Part shown: positions 63,301-64,000 of the stretch, in pieces | Numbering within the stretch: the stretch's first letter is position 1 | How the letters are laid out: the number at the start of each line of letters is the position of its first letter | NCBI GenBank assembly: GCA_001970955.1 | Contig: MPUH01000083.1 | Location: forward strand, 50,451 to 114,450 | Reading direction: 5' to 3' | Length of the DNA stretch: 64,000 bases | Source: Stentor coeruleus | Taxonomy: Eukaryota > Ciliophora > Heterotrichea > Heterotrichida > Stentoridae | Made by a program: the position numbers and the translations under genes | The notes under the pieces: model-generated | The model's database searches: none | What the model saw: only the letters and a program-made list of their open reading frames with translations | Told to the model about the DNA's origin: nothing

Positions 63301-64000
63301 TAATTTTATAAGCTTTTTTATACAATATTGAACGTTCTCCAACGGTTGATAATACTTTACATTAGTTTTACCTTTGATTTAATATTGTTTATTTGGATAT
63401 TTTTGCTTTTGGTTGTTTATGGTTTTGAGTCTGAAATTGTTAGGCTTATACTTTGTGGGATTTTCATAAGATTTTTTAAAGTATAGATTATGGAAATTGT
63501 ATGCGAGGGAGAATGTAAAGGGAAATGATTGGTTTTTAAATGGTTTGAAGATGTGAGAAATACAAATAAAAGCTTGAAAATGTTTTGAGATTTTGAAGGT
63601 GTGAGCAATGAGTGAAATATGGGAATTTTTATTAGGTTATGTGATAAGATGGGATGGAGATAGAGTTTTGGGTTGAGGGATTAAGTTTGAATAATTTCTG
63701 ATGGTTTGAGTATGGTATTGTGAAGAAAATTTGAATTGTTGTATTTAAAAAGTTTTGATAAGGTAGTAAAAGGGTTTAATATAAAAATCTTAAGTATTGG
63801 AAAATTAAGAGTGAGATTAAATGAATAAAAACCTTTTAGTGCTAAGTGTGTGATTTTATATCAGAAGGGAAGCAGGTAAATGTAATTTTTGAATACTTTA
63901 GTAAAGTCACTAGTAAGGTTTTTATTAACTTTTTTTAGTATAATATTAGCATAGAAAATATAAAAATTAGTGTTATAAGTAGTTTACACTTTAATAAATA
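63301..64000. other. Right-edge region
   Basis: About 700 bp; strongly G-rich and C-poor on the + strand to about 63720 (4 C in 63541-63720 by my count), as expected upstream of a minus-strand gene. No gene seen. Confidence 0.55.

Noticed and set aside
63417-63608. Minus-strand frame of 63 codons at the right end.
   Set aside because: Lies in a C-depleted upstream region whose skew produces long Ser/Leu/Pro frames on the other strand; no protein features.
1-64000. Ciliate code with TAA (and TAG) as Gln throughout.
   Set aside because: All other genes end at TAA or TAG at the right protein length and have no internal TAA or TAG once 15-nt introns are removed. Only PGK and the HEAT tail have unexplained internal TAA.
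1-64000. Blepharisma-type code with TGA as Trp.
   Set aside because: Intact genes use TGG for Trp throughout and none has an internal in-frame TGA.

Overview
The window looks like macronuclear DNA of a heterotrich ciliate, most probably Stentor. The evidence is AT-rich spacers, small genes close together on both strands, full-length eukaryotic proteins readable with the standard code, and 15-nt introns of one pattern: GTA at the start, TAG at the end, and an A six bases from the 3' end. I found eight 15-nt introns and one 16-nt intron. Several break open reading frames, so gene models must be joined across them. No intact gene model here ends in TGA; all end in TAA or TAG.

Region 1 (1-24 kb) holds ordinary cell genes: a partial Cys-rich (B-box-like) protein at the left edge, a class E (cAMP-receptor-like) GPCR divergent from a casein kinase 1, a twin CX9C mitochondrial protein, a short Sec20-like SNARE, a C2H2 zinc-finger protein, a P4-ATPase lipid flippase, a secreted ML-domain protein, a small EF-hand protein, a HEAT-repeat gene with a decayed 3' end, a LITAF-domain protein, a MORN-repeat protein, an ATG11/FIP200-like coiled-coil scaffold and a PKG with four cyclic-nucleotide domains, the third degenerate.

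Region 2 (25-42 kb) is the unusual part. Five tandem copies of an unrecognised gene each encode exactly 213 aa once assembly duplications are removed. They are separated by 2-4 kb AT-rich spacers that are themselves homologous. Two spacers carry broken relics of a second gene whose only intact copy (274 aa, two 15-nt introns) ends the array at 41.4-42.3 kb. The ancestral unit therefore seems to be a two-gene cassette. One spacer has an extra insertion containing a degenerate Merlin (IS1595/ISXO2-type) transposase. Copies 1 and 3 resemble each other, as do 2 and 4, which suggests duplication of a dimer. I cannot assign a function.

Region 3 (42.7-64 kb) returns to compact housekeeping and cilium- or cortex-type genes: a MOK/MAK-like kinase, an AGC kinase, phosphoglycerate kinase with an in-frame TAA, a Dpy-30 protein, LRR, RCC1, ankyrin and STPGR (sperm-tail PG-rich) proteins, an ER PDI-like protein ending KEEL, a calmodulin-like EF-hand protein and a second C2H2 protein paralogous to the one at 5.2 kb.

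Eight single N characters are each flanked by near-identical copies of 7-118 nt. These are scaffold joins whose contig ends overlap but were not merged. Five of the eight lie in the tandem array, so copy number and spacing there need care.
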